Shown: in pieces, positions 1-12,700 of the stretch
How the letters are laid out: each line of letters opens with the position of its first letter
How positions within the stretch are numbered: position 1 is the first letter of the stretch
Assembly: GCA_963682025.1 (NCBI GenBank)
Contig: OY821518.1
Span: 37,532,559 to 37,596,558 of the forward strand
Length of the DNA stretch: 64,000 nt
Source: Cordilura impudica
Taxonomy: Eukaryota; Arthropoda; Insecta; Diptera; Scathophagidae
Direction: 5' to 3'
The notes under the pieces: model-generated
Databases searched by the model: none
Told to the model about the DNA's origin: nothing
The model's input: only the letters and a program-made list of their open reading frames with translations
Program-made: the position numbers and the translations under genes

Positions 1-336
1 ATGAAAAATAAAAGATAAAAGTGAAAAACGAAAAATTAAAAATGAAAAATAAACAAGTATCTAAGAGTGTTAAAGTGGGCTGTGCCAATTCTATGATACC
101 CTCCGCCTTTTTCATTTTCAATTAACATTTTTAATTTATCATTTTCTATTTTTCACTTTTCAATTTTCATCTTTCGTTTTTAATTTTTAGATTTTAATTT
201 TTAATTTCTCATTTTCCATTTTTCATTTTCCATTAGCCACTTTGAATTTTTCATTTGCCATTTTCGAGTTTTCATTTTCCATTTTTAATTTTTAATTTTT
301 CATTTTCCATTTTCCATTTTTCATTTTTCATGTTCC

Positions 337-368
<32 letters not shown>

Positions 369-778
369 TTAATTTTTCATTTTTAATTTTTATATTTTCC
401 TTTTTACATTTTCCATTTTCCATTTTCCATATTCCACTTTCCATTTTTCATTTTTCATTTTTCATTTTTAATTTTTAATTTTCCATTTGCCATTTTTAAT
501 TTAAAATTTTTCATTTTCCATTTTCCATTTTTAATTTTTCATTTTCCATTTTTTATTTTTGATTTTCCATTTTTCATTTTCCATTTTTCGTTTTCCGTTT
601 TCCATTTTTCATGTTACATTTTTCATATTCCATTTTCCATTTTTCAATTTTCATTTTTCATTTTCTATTTTCCATTTTTCATTTTTCATTTAAAATTTTT
701 CATTTTCCATTTTCCATTTCTAATTTTTCAGTTTCCATTTTTCATTTTTTATTTTCCATTTTTCATTTTTCATATTCC

Positions 779-810
<32 letters not shown>

Positions 811-1261
811 TTCATTTTCCGTTTTCCGTTTTTCATTTTTCATTTTTCATTTTCCATTTTTCACTTACCATTTTCCACTTTTCATTTTTCACATTCCATT
901 TTCCAATTTTCATTTTTCATTTTTAATTTTCCATTTTTCGTTTTTCGTTTTCCGTTTTCCATTTTTCATTTTTCATTTTCCACTTTTCATTTTCCATTTT
1001 TCATTTTCCATTTTCCATATTTCATTTTTCATTTTTCATTTTCCATTTCTCATTATCCATATTTAATTTTTCATTTTCCATTTTCAATTTTCCATTTTCC
1101 ATTTTTAATTTTTCATTTTCCATTTTCATTTTCCACTTTTCATTTTTATATTTCATTTTTCATTTTCCATTTTTCATTTTCCATTTCCGATTTTCATTTT
1201 CCATTTTCATTTTCCATTTTCAGTTTTCAATTTTCAATTTTCATTTTCCATTTTCATTTTT

Positions 1262-1303
<42 letters not shown>

Positions 1304-1462
1304 AATTTTTCATTTTCCATTTTCATTTTCCATTTTTATTTTTCATTTTTCATTTTGCATTTTTCATTTTGCATTTTTCATTTTTAATTTTTCATTTTCC
1401 ATTTCCGATTTTCAATTTTTCATTTTCATTTTTCATTTTCCATTTTCCATTTTTCATGTTCC

Positions 1463-1494
<32 letters not shown>

Positions 1495-1640
1495 TTAATT
1501 TATCATTTTTAATTTTTATATTTTTATTTTTCATTTTCCAATTTTCAATTTTCATTTTTCATTTTCCATTTTTAATTTTTCATTTCCCATTTTTCATTTT
1601 CCACTTTTTATTTTTATTAATTTTTAATTTTTAATATTTA
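1..1640. repeat. (CATTTTY)n 7-bp satellite array
   Basis: Almost the whole stretch from about 110 is built from variants of a 7-nt unit CATTTTY (CATTTTT, CATTTTC, AATTTTT, CGTTTTC). The period shows clearly when translated: the artefactual frame repeats a 7-residue pattern around IFHF. Positions 1-50 carry the complementary A-rich form of the unit, then about 55 bases of unique sequence, so the array is inverted at its left edge. No coding function; the long frames inside are by-products of the 7-nt period. Confidence 0.9.
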
Positions 1641-1689
1641 ATTTTAATGATAAAAAAATATGTGGTAAAACTTGCTTAGACCAATGTGA

Positions 1690-2108
1690 CACGTGCAGTA
1701 TTAATACAACTGACTTCAACAATACGAAGAATTGCAACATATACAACATATCTTAAGAAAAACAACAAACACACTGAAAAATTTTATTTTTGCAAGATTT
1801 TTTTCAAACTTTCATTCATAGCTCGTGAACCTTTGACCGATTTTGATGATTTTATCCTTTGGGATGTTAATAAACGATTTTATATAAAAACGAACGGTCT
1901 AGCTTAGATATTGACGGCGTGATCGTGAGTTCCACAGACAGACAGACAGACGGACAGACGGACAGACGGTCATCGGTAAATCAAATTCCCTTGTTATAAG
2001 GATCAAGAAAATATATTTTTTTGGGGGTCTCAGGAATTTATTTCGATGCGTTACAAACGGAATGACAAAACTATATATACCCTCTGCCACTGAGGTGTGG
2101 AGGGTATA
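1690..2108 (+). mobile_element. mini-me/DINE-1-like repeat, family A, copy 1
   Basis: It contains a run of GACA/GACG tetranucleotides (about 1933-1970), then text reading 'ttgttataaggatcaag', and ends with a hairpin-like 'ccctctgccactgaggtgtggaggg' tract (split: ccctctgcc / ggtgtggaggg) before 'tataaa'. The same layout recurs in reverse at 57243-57470 and in part at 16040-16260. (GTCY)n-bearing elements with GGGTATAA-type ends are the known dipteran mini-me/DINE-1 type. The small open frames inside are not genes. Confidence 0.65.
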
Positions 2109-2120
2109 AAAACTAAAAAT

Positions 2121-2240
2121 TAACCGGTTGAAATAATAAATAGTTGATTGCTATAAGTGATACATAGATGACGCTTTCTATTTGATTTTAAAAAAGTGCC
2201 ATAAAAAATCTTTAATTACCAGATATTTACACATCTCCCC
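2121..2240 (+). repeat. Inverted-pair repeat, family K, copy 1
   Basis: This segment ('ggttgaaataataa', 'ttgattgctataagtgata', 'atgacgct.tct.tttgatt', 'aatctttaattac.aga') is found again reverse-complemented at about 13985-14125. Both copies lie close to a satellite array. Identity of the parent element is unknown. Confidence 0.6.
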
Positions 2241-3771
2241 TGAGATCCGAATCACAAGATTTTTTTTTCAGTGTACATGTGGAAATAAAAATATAAAAAA
2301 AATGTTTTTTCTTTATATCTATGTTTGTACTTTCAGAAGAAACTAGTGGGCATTCCTGTTTTAAATGATCTTTTAGTTTTTGTGGAGGAAATGAATATCA
2401 AATACTTAGTTTGGTACGATAGAATACTCATGCCAGAATTAATCGAATTCAAAGAGCTCATTTTTTTCGTTAATCATAATTTTTGTTTTTCGGAAAATCA
2501 GGACTGGAGGCAACTTCTCGTGATTTTCACAGATTTTACAATAACCTGCATTTAAATTACTAACAAGATTTTTTTTTGTTTTGTAATAATCTGCAGGGTA
2601 TTTATTGAATAGCAAGGTTGGCATTCGCAGTATTATTTTTTTTTTAACAGAATGAAAGCAACAATTAAATTCTATTGTCTACTTTTTTTTTAATCATAAA
2701 AAAGTAACAATATGTATAAATACATATTTATTCATATAATTACTGATTTGTATTCTGAAACCACTAGAATAATTGAATAATATTTAAAATATTTTTCTTT
2801 TTTTTATCAAAAATATTCTAATATTTAATTTAAATTCAATTAAGAAAAAAATAGTATTAAATAAATAAACGAAATTGTTAATGAAATAATGAATTTCAAG
2901 AGGTGAGACACACTTTTATAGAGCTGAGTAAAGTTGTGATATTTGAGTATTTATTTAAACTTGTTGAAAAACCAAAAAAAATTTTTACCCAAGCATAGTC
3001 CCAGACTCTAAATACCTTATATTATAGAAAAGTTTACTGACAGCTATTTATTCTTTAAATAATGTCAAGTAAAAATATCTTCAAATATATTCCACCCGAG
3101 TTTTTGATATTATTTAATAACTTAAACTTTACACAAACTCTCACTCAAACGTCATGAATGACGATACATAGTATATACACACCAGTATGCAACAAAATAT
3201 AAACAACTTCTATTTTCAATTTACAACTTATTCCCCTCTGCAACCACTTACACTTAAAAAATAAAAAATAAGTATAAGAATATTTCTTTTTTAACTCATT
3301 AATATTAAAATATTAAAAGTTTTTACTTATTTTTCAGCTGCAGTTTCAAAAAAAAAAAACAAAGTTTACATTTTTCCATCATCTCTTTTCCCTAAAATTA
3401 CCTCACGTTTGCAGTGCTAATTTTAGTCAAGTGTTGCATACAAAAAAAAAAATAATAAAAAATTAAGAAAAACTTTTTAATATGAAAGTGGTCTCAAACT
3501 GTGTATGAAATGAGCAAACAAAAAGTCAGCGGGAGTAAAGCAAATTATTTAGTTTTCACAACCATTACACTTTGTTTGCAAACTTATGCAACTTATACGA
3601 ATAGGTATGAGAGCGTTAATGAATGATGGAATACATATTTATACATGTTTACGTTAATTGAAATCACTTTCTGCCGCTCAAACTTCTCATGTATTTTGGA
3701 ATGTATGGAACGATTTAAGAAAATGTTGAAAACAGAGCGTAGGGAGTCCAATATTAACTGAAATAGAGTTA
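2241..3771. other. AT-rich non-coding stretch
   Basis: I see only AT-rich single-copy-looking sequence with poly(A)/poly(T) runs. The short open frames at 2325-2555 and 2439-2624 overlap on opposite strands and show no recognisable protein. Confidence 0.5.
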
Positions 3772-4149
3772 TCTATAATATTAATAGGCTAGGCGATTAC
3801 TTGTGACTTATGTTTTGTTCTACCGTTCTATCCCGATTTTGACCAAAGGTATATTATTTGAAGGGTATTTCTTTTGAGCCGTTTTTTCAGATTTACAAAT
3901 TTTTAAATTTTTTCCTTTATTTTGAGTAAATTGCATTTAAAGTTGCTACTAACACATACATAAAATTATACAATGCTATGTGTGTGTTTATTAAATTTGT
4001 TAATGTGTTTGTAATAAAAATGAGTTTGTTTTTTGTGTTGATTTGTGAATTGGCTATAATTGAATAGCATACTGTTAGGGTCTTTATTTAATGAAAAAAT
4101 AAAATTTACTAGAATTTGCGCTCGAATTTCGAGGGCTGGAATCTGCTAG
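3772..4149 (+). mobile_element. Non-autonomous Helitron, copy 1 (378 bp)
   Basis: Starts TCTATAATATTAATAGGC and ends GGGCTGGAATCTGCTAG. A near-perfect hairpin (CTCGAATTTCGAG) lies 14 nt before the end. The base before is A and the base after is T, as expected for Helitron insertion at AT without target duplication. There is no coding capacity. Other copies are at 9356, 10817, 12436, 15425, 60631, 61949 and 63595. It lies directly 5' of a LINE reverse-transcriptase relic. Confidence 0.85.
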
Positions 4150-4164
4150 TTTAAGTTATTACCA

Positions 4165-4490
4165 CTACCTTTTCAATTCAGTTTTCAGACAAATGCTATT
4201 TTTACAGATTTTAGTAAAGCATTTGATGGTGTTCATCACGAATTTTTAATATTTAAATTTAATTCCTTGGGCTTCCACATAGGTTGTTGAAGTGGGTATC
4301 ATCTTGCCTTAGAGGTAGATCTCAGAAAGTTTATCATCCAGTCCTTTTGTATTATAGCTTAATAACGTTCCTTCCGTTGCTCATTTTTCTAAAGTATGCT
4401 GATGATGTCAAACTCTTTTTGTCATTCGAAAGTGTTGCTACTTCCCATTTATTGCAGAAAGATTTGGTAAGACTGACAGATTGGTAATAA
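4165..4490 (+). pseudogene. Jockey/CR1-type LINE reverse-transcriptase fragment
   Basis: Translated pieces read TDFSKAFDGVHHEFL (motif A), then, after a frame change near 4285, KWVSSCLRGRSQKV, then KYADDVKLF (catalytic motif C, YADD). Motif B (the PQGS region) is missing, so there is an internal deletion around 4345-4370 as well as a frameshift. The order of motifs and the ADDVKLF form are typical of Jockey/CR1-like non-LTR retrotransposons. It is a dead relic with no ends visible. Confidence 0.75.
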
Positions 4491-4619
4491 TGTAAACAAA
4501 ATTTCTTCAAATTTGAAGGAATGTGAAAAGTTATCCATTAGTTATCCAATACGCTAATCTAATCCCTAGATTAAATATCCTGGATCAGTCACATGCTAGG
4601 GAATAGATAGATAAGTAGC

Positions 4620-6475
4620 GATGTTGGTGGCATTTAAATAAGAGAAAAGGTTTGTTGTGGAACACGTCAAGGGGGAATTTTATCCCCCCTTCTCCAGGTG
4701 ACCACTATAAACAGTCTGCTAAGGAATCTAGCCAATAAGGGTTTCCAACCTCTCTGCTACGCAGACGACGTATCGATACTGCTAAGGGGCAAAGTTCCTA
4801 GAAATTTATGTAGGAGGGCATCGGATGCACTCGAAATAGCATAACACTGGGCACAACCGAGGGGGTTAAATGTTAACCGAGAGAATACTGAAATATCCTC
4901 CTTTACCAGAAAGATGAGAATAATTGACTTTGTTGAATCCCGCTTCCAGCGCAATACCATTAGAATTACACAAATGTTAAATGTCTTGTAAATGTCTTGA
5001 TTTTGGGTAAAAAGCTCACTTGGAAAACCATATCGAGAGCAGTGTGGCGAAGTCTCATTGTTATGGGCCACTTTCAGAATAGGCACAAAATGGGTTTTAA
5101 ACCCGAGGATGATACATTGGCTATACACAAGCGTCGTTAGACCTATTCTAACGTAAGCAGCCATAGTCATACGGACATCAATGAACAGGAAATGCTTCAT
5201 TAAACAATTCCAAAAAATACAGCTCCTCTGCTGTATAGGAATCAGTGGTGTAATACGGACTACAACTACGAGTGCTTTAGAGAATATTCTATCAATACAC
5301 CCAATCGAGATTAGAATTAAATATGAGGCAGCTCTGGCCATCCTACGATTAAGGGTAACAGGGGTAACAAACAGTTATGGGCCAAATTCCGGGACTCGAC
5401 ACAGTGGATATTAGCTGTGATAGAATCGCGGAAGTGTCAACAGATATACCCTGCAGTATACGGACACCAGACGGGGAAATTTGGATGAATGGCAATATTT
5501 TACAAAACCTTCCATAGTCACACTACTATACGGACGCATCTAGTCTGCATGGTAAGACTGACATAGGCTTCTATGATGAGGACCATCCAACGGGGATATA
5601 ACTCCGTCTTCCGGACCACAACTCTGTCATTCAGGCTGAATTGGTCGCGATAACTGAATGTATTATGTCTACTGAAGCACGGGATTCCCCAAGGCGTGGA
5701 GACATGGAAACATTTACGGACAGTCTAGTGGCTATCGAGTGATATTCGCGGACAAAACTAGATCAAGGACTATCCTCGAGTGCAAGGAGGAGATTGCAAA
5801 CTTCTCCAGAAGAGGCAGACTTGAAATCGTTTGGTTCCCAGGACACAGTGGTATAATGGGAAACGAGATTGCTGACAAACTGACCAGGAAAGGTTCTTTC
5901 CTGGAAAGAGTCAACTTGGAAAACACAATACCTTTCAAATATCTCAAACTGACAGACTAGGCGACCAGTTCACATGTATCAATTTGGGAGGAGACTGACG
6001 TGGGTAAGACTACAAAGATATTATGGGGTACTCCCAACACTACGAAGACTAGAGAAATCATTAATCTGAGTAGAGGGGAACTTAGTAGGGTAATTGGTAT
6101 ACTCACTGGACACTCTGAGGTGATGAGTCACCTATACCGTATAGGACGAGCGAAATCGGCCACAAGCACAGCTTGAGGAGAGGATGACGAAACTCTAGAA
6201 CACTATCACTGTTAATGTCCTGCTTTTGTGAAAACAAGGAACCGATATCTATCCAACGACATCTTACCTGGCCTGATGGGTCTTAGGGAGATAAGCTGGA
6301 AAACACTAAGGAAATTTGCTGATAAAACCACATTTCTAAGTTAAAAGAGGGGTAGATAACCGGATGAATGTGGAAATGTAGAGCGCACAACAAGCCGACC
6401 TTCTGGCTTAGGTGTGTATCCGAATACAACGGATATGATCTATATGTATACATAGCTCCTCTTATCAACCTAAGC
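4620..6475 (+). pseudogene. LINE 3' half: RT, RNase H and zinc-finger tail (I/LOA/R1-like)
   Basis: Read over several frames this gives, in order: GTRQGGILSPLLQ (RT motif B, 4660-4700), CYADDVSILL (motif C, about 4755), SGVIRTTTTSALENILSI (thumb, 5240-5310), YYTDASSLHGKT (RNase H first Asp, about 5525), IQAELVAI.E (about 5632), and WFPGHSGIMGNEIADKL (RNase H last block, about 5835). A Cys/His region then ends with CPAFVKTRNRY (about 6220). An RT followed by RNase H is characteristic of the I, LOA and R1 clades. Multiple stops and frameshifts make it inactive. The tail to about 6475 is probably 3' UTR; the exact end is not clear. Confidence 0.75.
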
Positions 6476-6639
6476 TAAACTAAGATTAGCTTGTAGTCTT
6501 ACAGTTTATATTATTGATAATGAACTGTATTGAGCAATTGATGACGGTTTTACTTACTTATCGATTCTTGTGTTAATAAGGAAAAATGTCTTTTGGGTTT
6601 CATTAACAGTTTCTTTAGGCCTACCTTGAGTATTGGAGT

Positions 6640-8866
6640 AATCCTTAAAAATTAAAATGCGGTTTTGGAGGATGTCGGGGTCCAGTTTGTTTCCCTGCTA
6701 TATAAAACTAATAAATGTGAAGTTTGGAGATAATCGGATAAAGAAAAGTAGCGCCTGAAATCGATTGAAAATTGTAAGTGTGTTTATATTGGGGAAAATA
6801 TGAGCTTTTTGAGATTTTTCAAAATTTTCGTTCTATAGTTAAATTTTTTCGACAAGTTGTTCTATGAATCGATTTCAGTATTAAATTGCCATTACAAAAA
6901 GCTATACAACTTCAAACTCGAATAAAAACTCGCCAAGAAATAGCAAATGCCCCAGACCACTTTTGTGCCCAAAAACACTAGGTGATGAAATTTGACGGCA
7001 TTTTTCCAAGTTTGATAAATTGATTAAAGCCATCACTTTTTTTGGTCCCTATCCTTACATGGTCTCAGATATGAAGAATCGTTTTATTACCACGTTGTTA
7101 ACCTATTGTGCAATGAGACAGAAAATGGGTAATTTTTTTGATAAAATTTTGAAAATTTCTTTTTCAAGTTTTAAAAAATATTTTCTTTAACAAAATTAAA
7201 AAAAATGGATCTGGGTAAAGTGCCAGACTTAAAGCTAAAGATTAGAGATTAACTGTGTAAATTTTTAGGTAAATTCTTTTGCTAGAATTTTTTTGGAGGA
7301 TTTGAAGAAAAACTAGAGTTTTGTACAATACTTGTATTCAGGCAATGTACTCTTTCTAATTTTTTTGTATCAAAAATTAATCAGTTTTCTACTTTTAAAT
7401 GTTATATCTTATCTTAAAATAATATGACCCCATTAACCCTTTTGTACTTGGGGTCAGATATAACCCCAAGCTAATGAAAGACAATTCAGTCAAAAAATTC
7501 AAATATTAATTTTATTATTATTATAGGTTGGGAAATAAAATTCTCCTATAGTTTGGGAAAATTTACCCTTGTGTGCTCCTAGGGTTAAAATGATCCATTG
7601 TAAAAAAACAATTTTAGTATTATACAATAATAAATACTCGTTATGATTTAAGCGATTTTGTGTCCCAGAAAACAAAAGCAATGTTCTTATATCTTTGGTC
7701 ACAAGCGATAACCGCCTAAGTCGACTTAAGAACGATTTGAGTTATGTATGCTATCATATTCTACTAAAAACGCTTTATATTTACGTGAAATCCCCATTTC
7801 TCTAACATTTATTAAAAAAAAGTTATTAATGAAAACATACTGACCTATGTCATAATGAAGCCCCATTACATTTATATAAAAAGTCATTTTTCTCGAAAGC
7901 TTGGTATTCTATGATTTGGGTTATATTTGCTATCATATTCTAATAAAAACGCTTTATATTTACGTAAAATCCCCCTTTTTGCTAACACTGTCTATGAAAA
8001 AGTTATTAATGAAAACATTCTGACCTAAATCGTAATGCAGCCCCATTCCATTTATATAAAAAGTTATTTTTCTCAAAAGCATGATTTTCGACATAGGCGG
8101 TTAATGCTTGTGACCGCAGATATCAGAAAAATATAGATAGTTTTTAAAAATGAAAGAATTTTGGAATAAAATTGGCTAAAAGTTGTTTTAATTATACCAA
8201 CGATGTAGCACAATGAAGTATTTTGATCTCAGGCGCACTGAAGGGTTAAATAATGAAAAATTAATCGAATTATATTTCTTAATTTCTAAATAGTGGTTTT
8301 GTCGAGTTAAATAGAAAAACTCGTTTTCGGTAATCTTTATTTAAAATACCTTACAATCCAAAGCCGGCCTTGATAAATAATATGTTAGCGTCATCATATT
8401 TATCCCATACTTTAGAAACGGAAGATCTTTACATTTAATTATAATACATAAAGTAATACTTTTAAAAGTTCAACACTATTTGCAAAATATTAGACTTTTT
8501 TAATAAGTCGCCCTGAACTAAAATGGGGTCATTTTTAGCGCCAAGTCCAAATGGGTTAATTGCGTCAAATTATTTTTTCCCTAACCCATAGTTATAACTA
8601 TGAAATAAAACATTTAAAAGTATATTCTTTTTTGGTACAAAGTATTTAGAAAGAGTACATTTCCTGAATGTTTCTTAAAAATCAAATTTTTCTCGACATC
8701 TGCCAAAAAAAAATTATTATAAAAAGTATTCTAGCACAGGGATTTACTTAAAAATTGACACAGATATTCTGTGGCATGCACTTAACAAAACCTTAAAGTG
8801 CGATTTCCATTTTTTTAAATTTTGTTGAAGAAAATTTTTCAAAACTTGAAAAAAGAGTTCTCAATA
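6640..8866. mobile_element. Foldback element, family D, copy 1
   Basis: The left arm (about 6640-7480) and right arm (about 8500-8866) are reverse complements. For example 'tttggaggatgtcggggtcc', 'gtgtttatattggggaaaat' and 'aattttgttgaagaaaattt' each have counterparts in family members at 36901-39215 and 57505-58835. The outer right end is missing and a mariner-like relic begins immediately. No protein is encoded; the open frame at 7499-7702 lies in the arm and is not conserved. Confidence 0.7.
7736..8093 (+). repeat. Two-copy tandem duplication, 179-bp unit
   Basis: Unit 1 (7736-7914) and unit 2 (7915-8093) align along their length, sharing 'gctatcatattcta', 'aaaaacgctttatatttacg', 'aaagttattaatgaaaacat', 'agccccatt.catttatata' and 'tttttctc.aaagc'. 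The duplication lies in the loop of foldback copy 1. Confidence 0.8.
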
Positions 8867-8867
8867 T

Positions 8868-9340
8868 TTGATCAGGCTAGCCACGTCACTTACGCTATGC
8901 GCAGAGAGTCACTCGAATGGTTGACACTGAGCCTGAATTTTAGAATCAAATTTGGGAATGTCGAATACACTCGAAATCCGAAAATTCATAAAAATTATCT
9001 GGACGGTTACTGGTTTAAACAAGAAAGTGCACCATGCCGCATCGCAAATCAGACAAAGCAGTTTCCCTGGCCACCCAAATCTCCAGATCTGACCCCCTTT
9101 GAACTTCTTTTTATGTAGTCATTTGAAAACCAAAATAAACGCCACTAATCCTCGGACCATTGATAAGCTCAAGCAATCAGTCGCACCAAAATTAGCGCTA
9201 TACCGCCCGAAATGTTCAAAAAAGTTATGGCAAATACACCAAGAAGGGTACATTTTATCTGGACCATTAGCGGTAACCATTTGATGTATGTTGTATTCAA
9301 AAAGAAGTTCAAATGAATTGAAAAAGACAAAATTATTTAC
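8868..9340 (+). pseudogene. mariner/Tc1-superfamily transposase C-terminal relic
   Basis: Two frames together give DGYWFKQESAPCRIANQT (the W.QQDNA.CH-like block holding the second catalytic acid), WPPKSPDLTPFE (the classic PDLTP.. block), KINATNPRTIDKLKQSV, and, after a frame change, IPPEMFKKVM and a terminal GNHL..VVFK. This order matches the C-terminal part of IS630/Tc1/mariner transposases. Substitutions in the DNA-facing residues (QES instead of QDN/QDG) and the frameshift near 9210 show that it is dead. The N-terminal DNA-binding half is absent. Confidence 0.65.
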
Positions 9341-9355
9341 TAATACAAGCATATT

Positions 9356-9707
9356 CTAGCGCTCGAAATTCGAGTGCAATTTCTAGGCAACTCTTTTTTT
9401 AACTTAGCCAGTTCACAAACCAACACTTTCTTGATTTATTATTATTGTGAATGAAGAAAACAAACTTACCAACACATTAACAAATTTAATAAACACACAC
9501 ATAGCATTGTATTATTTAATGTACGTAGTTAGTAGCAACTTTAAATCCAATCTACTCAAAATAAAGGAAAAAATTTAAAAATCTGTAAATCTGGTGCACA
9601 GCTAAAAAGGAATGCCTTTCAAACAATATACGTTTGGTCAAAAGCGGGATAAAACGGTAGAACAAAAAATCGGTAACAAAAATCGCCTAGCCTATTAAAT
9701 TTATAGA
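9356..9707 (-). mobile_element. Non-autonomous Helitron, copy 2 (352 bp)
   Basis: On the minus strand it starts TCTATAAATTTAATAGGC after an A and ends at a CTAG 9356-9359. The hairpin (ctcgaaattcgag) is present, but about 9-10 nt between hairpin and terminus are deleted, and the base after CTAG is A rather than T. It is therefore the one near-complete copy with an altered end. Confidence 0.75.
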
Positions 9708-10816
9708 TTACACATACGGAAATCGGTTGTGTTTATTAAGTTATTTTATGTGTACGCTGCATATTAAAAACAAATGACATAATTTTTCTAAAGCCTTAAA
9801 TTTCGTAATCTTAATAAAAAACAATGGAAAAAGTCGATTAGAAAACTCTTACTTGGAAAAAAAATTTTCCATATTTATTTGTCATATATTCCCTTAATAA
9901 ATAACATCAATGTCAAAAACCCATATCGAAAATCTCTTTTTCTCTTCTTTCTATACCCAGGAGTTAGAGAAAAATAACTTAAATATAAAAAACCATTTCC
10001 ATCAAATAAAATACAAATATTTACAAGAGCATATTGTTTTGTAAAAAGTTAATAAAAGAAATTAAAAATGCCAGTTATGCGACAACATTTTAATAAACTT
10101 TAAATTAAGCCAAAAGCAGCAGCAGCAACAGAAATTTTATTAAAAAAAGACACATTCCAAAAGAGAAAAAAAAAAGTTTTAACTTTATGCATTTATTGAA
10201 TGTTTTAAAATTTCAAACATCAATATTCAAAAAAATTTGTTTAATATTATTTACTAAATATTTTATTTTTTAATAATAGATAGGCCAGAAAGAGAAGAAT
10301 TCACAAATTTTAAAGCCAAAAATAATATAAGCAAAAGTAAGTAAATGCAAATAATATTTAATAGCAAAGCAGATATTGTAAAGACTGTATAAAGTTAAGA
10401 TTGATGCAGAAAATTTAGAAGCTACGTTTTGGGAAGAACAATTTGTTGAGTGAATAGCTCAACTGTTTTAAATTTTGCATGAAACGAAATACTATTAAAT
10501 ATGAAATGGTTATTGGACAAGACAATTAGTAAGAAACATGGACAACTCTAGTGTTTTACTTTAGGAAATAAGGTTTTGATAAGTTAATATTGAAGCTTTT
10601 TTTTAGGAAAATGACCTCAAAGAGACCCTAGTTCCTTATAAGAGAAACTCCTATTCGATATTTAATAAAAAAAAAAAGATAACAAATTCAGAAAAGAATG
10701 GAATGAAAGAAAGGTGAACTTGTTCTGAAAGATAAGAATGTGCTTCTACGTTTCATAAAAAATATTGAAGATCTTTTATGAAAAATTATAGACATTTAAG
10801 AATGCTCAAGTATTTG
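9708..10816. other. AT-rich non-coding stretch
   Basis: No coding or repeat signal I recognise beyond short poly(A) runs and a small CAG-rich spot near 10115. Confidence 0.4.
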
Positions 10817-11150
10817 GAGAGCAAATTCTAGGCAACCCTTTTTTCAACTTAGCCAATTCACAAACCAACACTTTTTGGTTTATTATTATTGTGAATGAAG
10901 AAAACAAACTTACAAACACATTAACAAATTTAATAAACACACACATAGCATTGTATAATTTAATGTATGTGTTAGTAGCAACTATAAATGCAATCTACTC
11001 AAAATGAGAGCAAAAATTTAAAAATCTTAAGTCTGGTGAACTGCTGAAAAGAAATACCTTTCAAAAAATATACATTTTGTCAAAATCGGGATAAAATGTT
11101 AGAACAAAAGATCGGACACAAGAAATCGCCTAGCCTATTATTCTTATAGA
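10817..11150 (-). mobile_element. Non-autonomous Helitron, copy 3, 3' end lost
   Basis: The body is collinear with the other copies and its 5' end (TCTATAAGAATAATAGGC on the minus strand, preceded by A) is intact. The terminal hairpin and CTAG are missing; only 'gagcaaattctaggcaac' remains at the 3' side. Confidence 0.7.
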
Positions 11151-12435
11151 TAATCTAAGATTACCACAATTGCTATTGCAGCACTTATATGTTTAAGTCA
11201 ACAAAAGCATCTATAAAAAAAGTGCACAGTCTAAAATTTTAGTGTTCGATATTATATATAATTGTATTCATTCCATGGATAATTTTAGGCCATGGACATA
11301 AAAACAACACTCACAAATTAATTTTTACATTCTTTACTAAATTACTCTTTCATAGGGAAGTAGCTAAACAAGTTCCTGCTCGGGAGCCAATGTAAATTAA
11401 ATAATAAAATAGAGATTAAATTTAATTATTTTTTTTAAAGATATTGAAATAAATAAAGATGTAAAAATATATACAAAATCTTGCTCGAAACGTGATTTAA
11501 AAATTTTGCAAAATTTCATCGAAATATACCGGAAAACATTTTTAAATAGATATCACGAAGTATTTAATAATGTAGGTACATAAAATATTAAACGTGTTGA
11601 CTACGTGTATTATTGTGCCCATATAAGTAGTAGTAATATCTAGGAATTAGTATCATTTTCTTGATGATAATTATATCCGGTAAAGATGCAAAGAAAAAAA
11701 TTTTAAAAGCATTCAAAATAATTAAACAAATTTTCCTATAATTACGGGTATATGAATTTTTATTCACTTTTCTACATCACCCTGTCATGTTGGGTGGCCG
11801 AGAATTTAAGGATAAATCTTATAAATCAGCCTTTATCGAAACTTTTATTTACATTTCAGGATCTAAGGCGTGGATCACAAATTTGTCGTTATATCTGCGA
11901 TACATCAAAAGCTAAGAGATCGGATTCATTTATAGTTGCCTTTATCGTAATAACAAAAATGCATTAATCTTTATAATATTAACCGCTTAAAAAAATATAT
12001 ACAAGCTTTGACCAAAACTTAAAAAATTCAGTATTTTGTGTTAAAAATGATCCCATTGTAAAGTCTGTAAGTTCTGTATGTGAGGCAGAAATCTGTTTAA
12101 TATTCCCAGATATATGATAAGCAGTCTCGTTATCTCTACTAAAGAAGGGATAACAAACAAAAACTATTATCAGAAGCTCAAAAGTTATTATACCAAATTT
12201 GAAAAAATCTTTATTTTCTATTGTCTATGAAAAATACTAAATATGGCCAATTTGTAATAAAGTAAAATATTATTACTATTTAAAAGAGTTCCTAAGCCTA
12301 TGATTTCCCAAATCTTAATTTTTTCCATGAGCATAAAAAATAAGAGTTCTATATGATCTCTCGACAAATATTTTTAATATGATCCATTTTTGGCATTTAA
12401 CCTGTTTTCGTGATTATATTAAACATTGTACAACA
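11151..12435. other. AT-rich non-coding stretch
   Basis: Nothing recognisable. The open frame at 11752-11967 has no motif or homolog I can name and is probably chance. Confidence 0.4.
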
Positions 12436-12700
12436 GATTTTTAAATTTTTATTTTTTTTTTTTTTGAGTAAAATGCATTTAAAGTTGCTACTAAAACATA
12501 CATAAAATTATACAATGCTGACTAAGTGTGTGTTTATTAAATTTGTTAGTGTGTGTGTGAGTTTCTTTCCTTCATTCGCAATAATAGTTTTGTTGAATTG
12601 AAAAATAATTTTGGACATAAACCAATAATTGGACATAAACCACAATAATCGATATTTAAAAAGTGTTGAATTGTGAATTGGCTAAAATTGATTAGTATAT
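12436..12700 (+). mobile_element. Non-autonomous Helitron, copy 4, fragment
   Basis: Internal Helitron sequence only: 'aaatgcatttaaagttgctac', 'acatacataaaattata', 'gtgtgtttattaaatttgtta' and 'aattggctaaaattgatta'. Neither the TC start nor the CTAG hairpin end is present. Confidence 0.65.

Noticed and set aside
611..1066. 151-codon open frame rich in Phe/His/Ile
   Set aside because: It is the translation of the 7-bp satellite; the 7-residue period mirrors the DNA period.
4757..5341. 194-codon minus-strand frame
   Set aside because: It is the antisense shadow of the LINE RT/RNase H relic on the plus strand.
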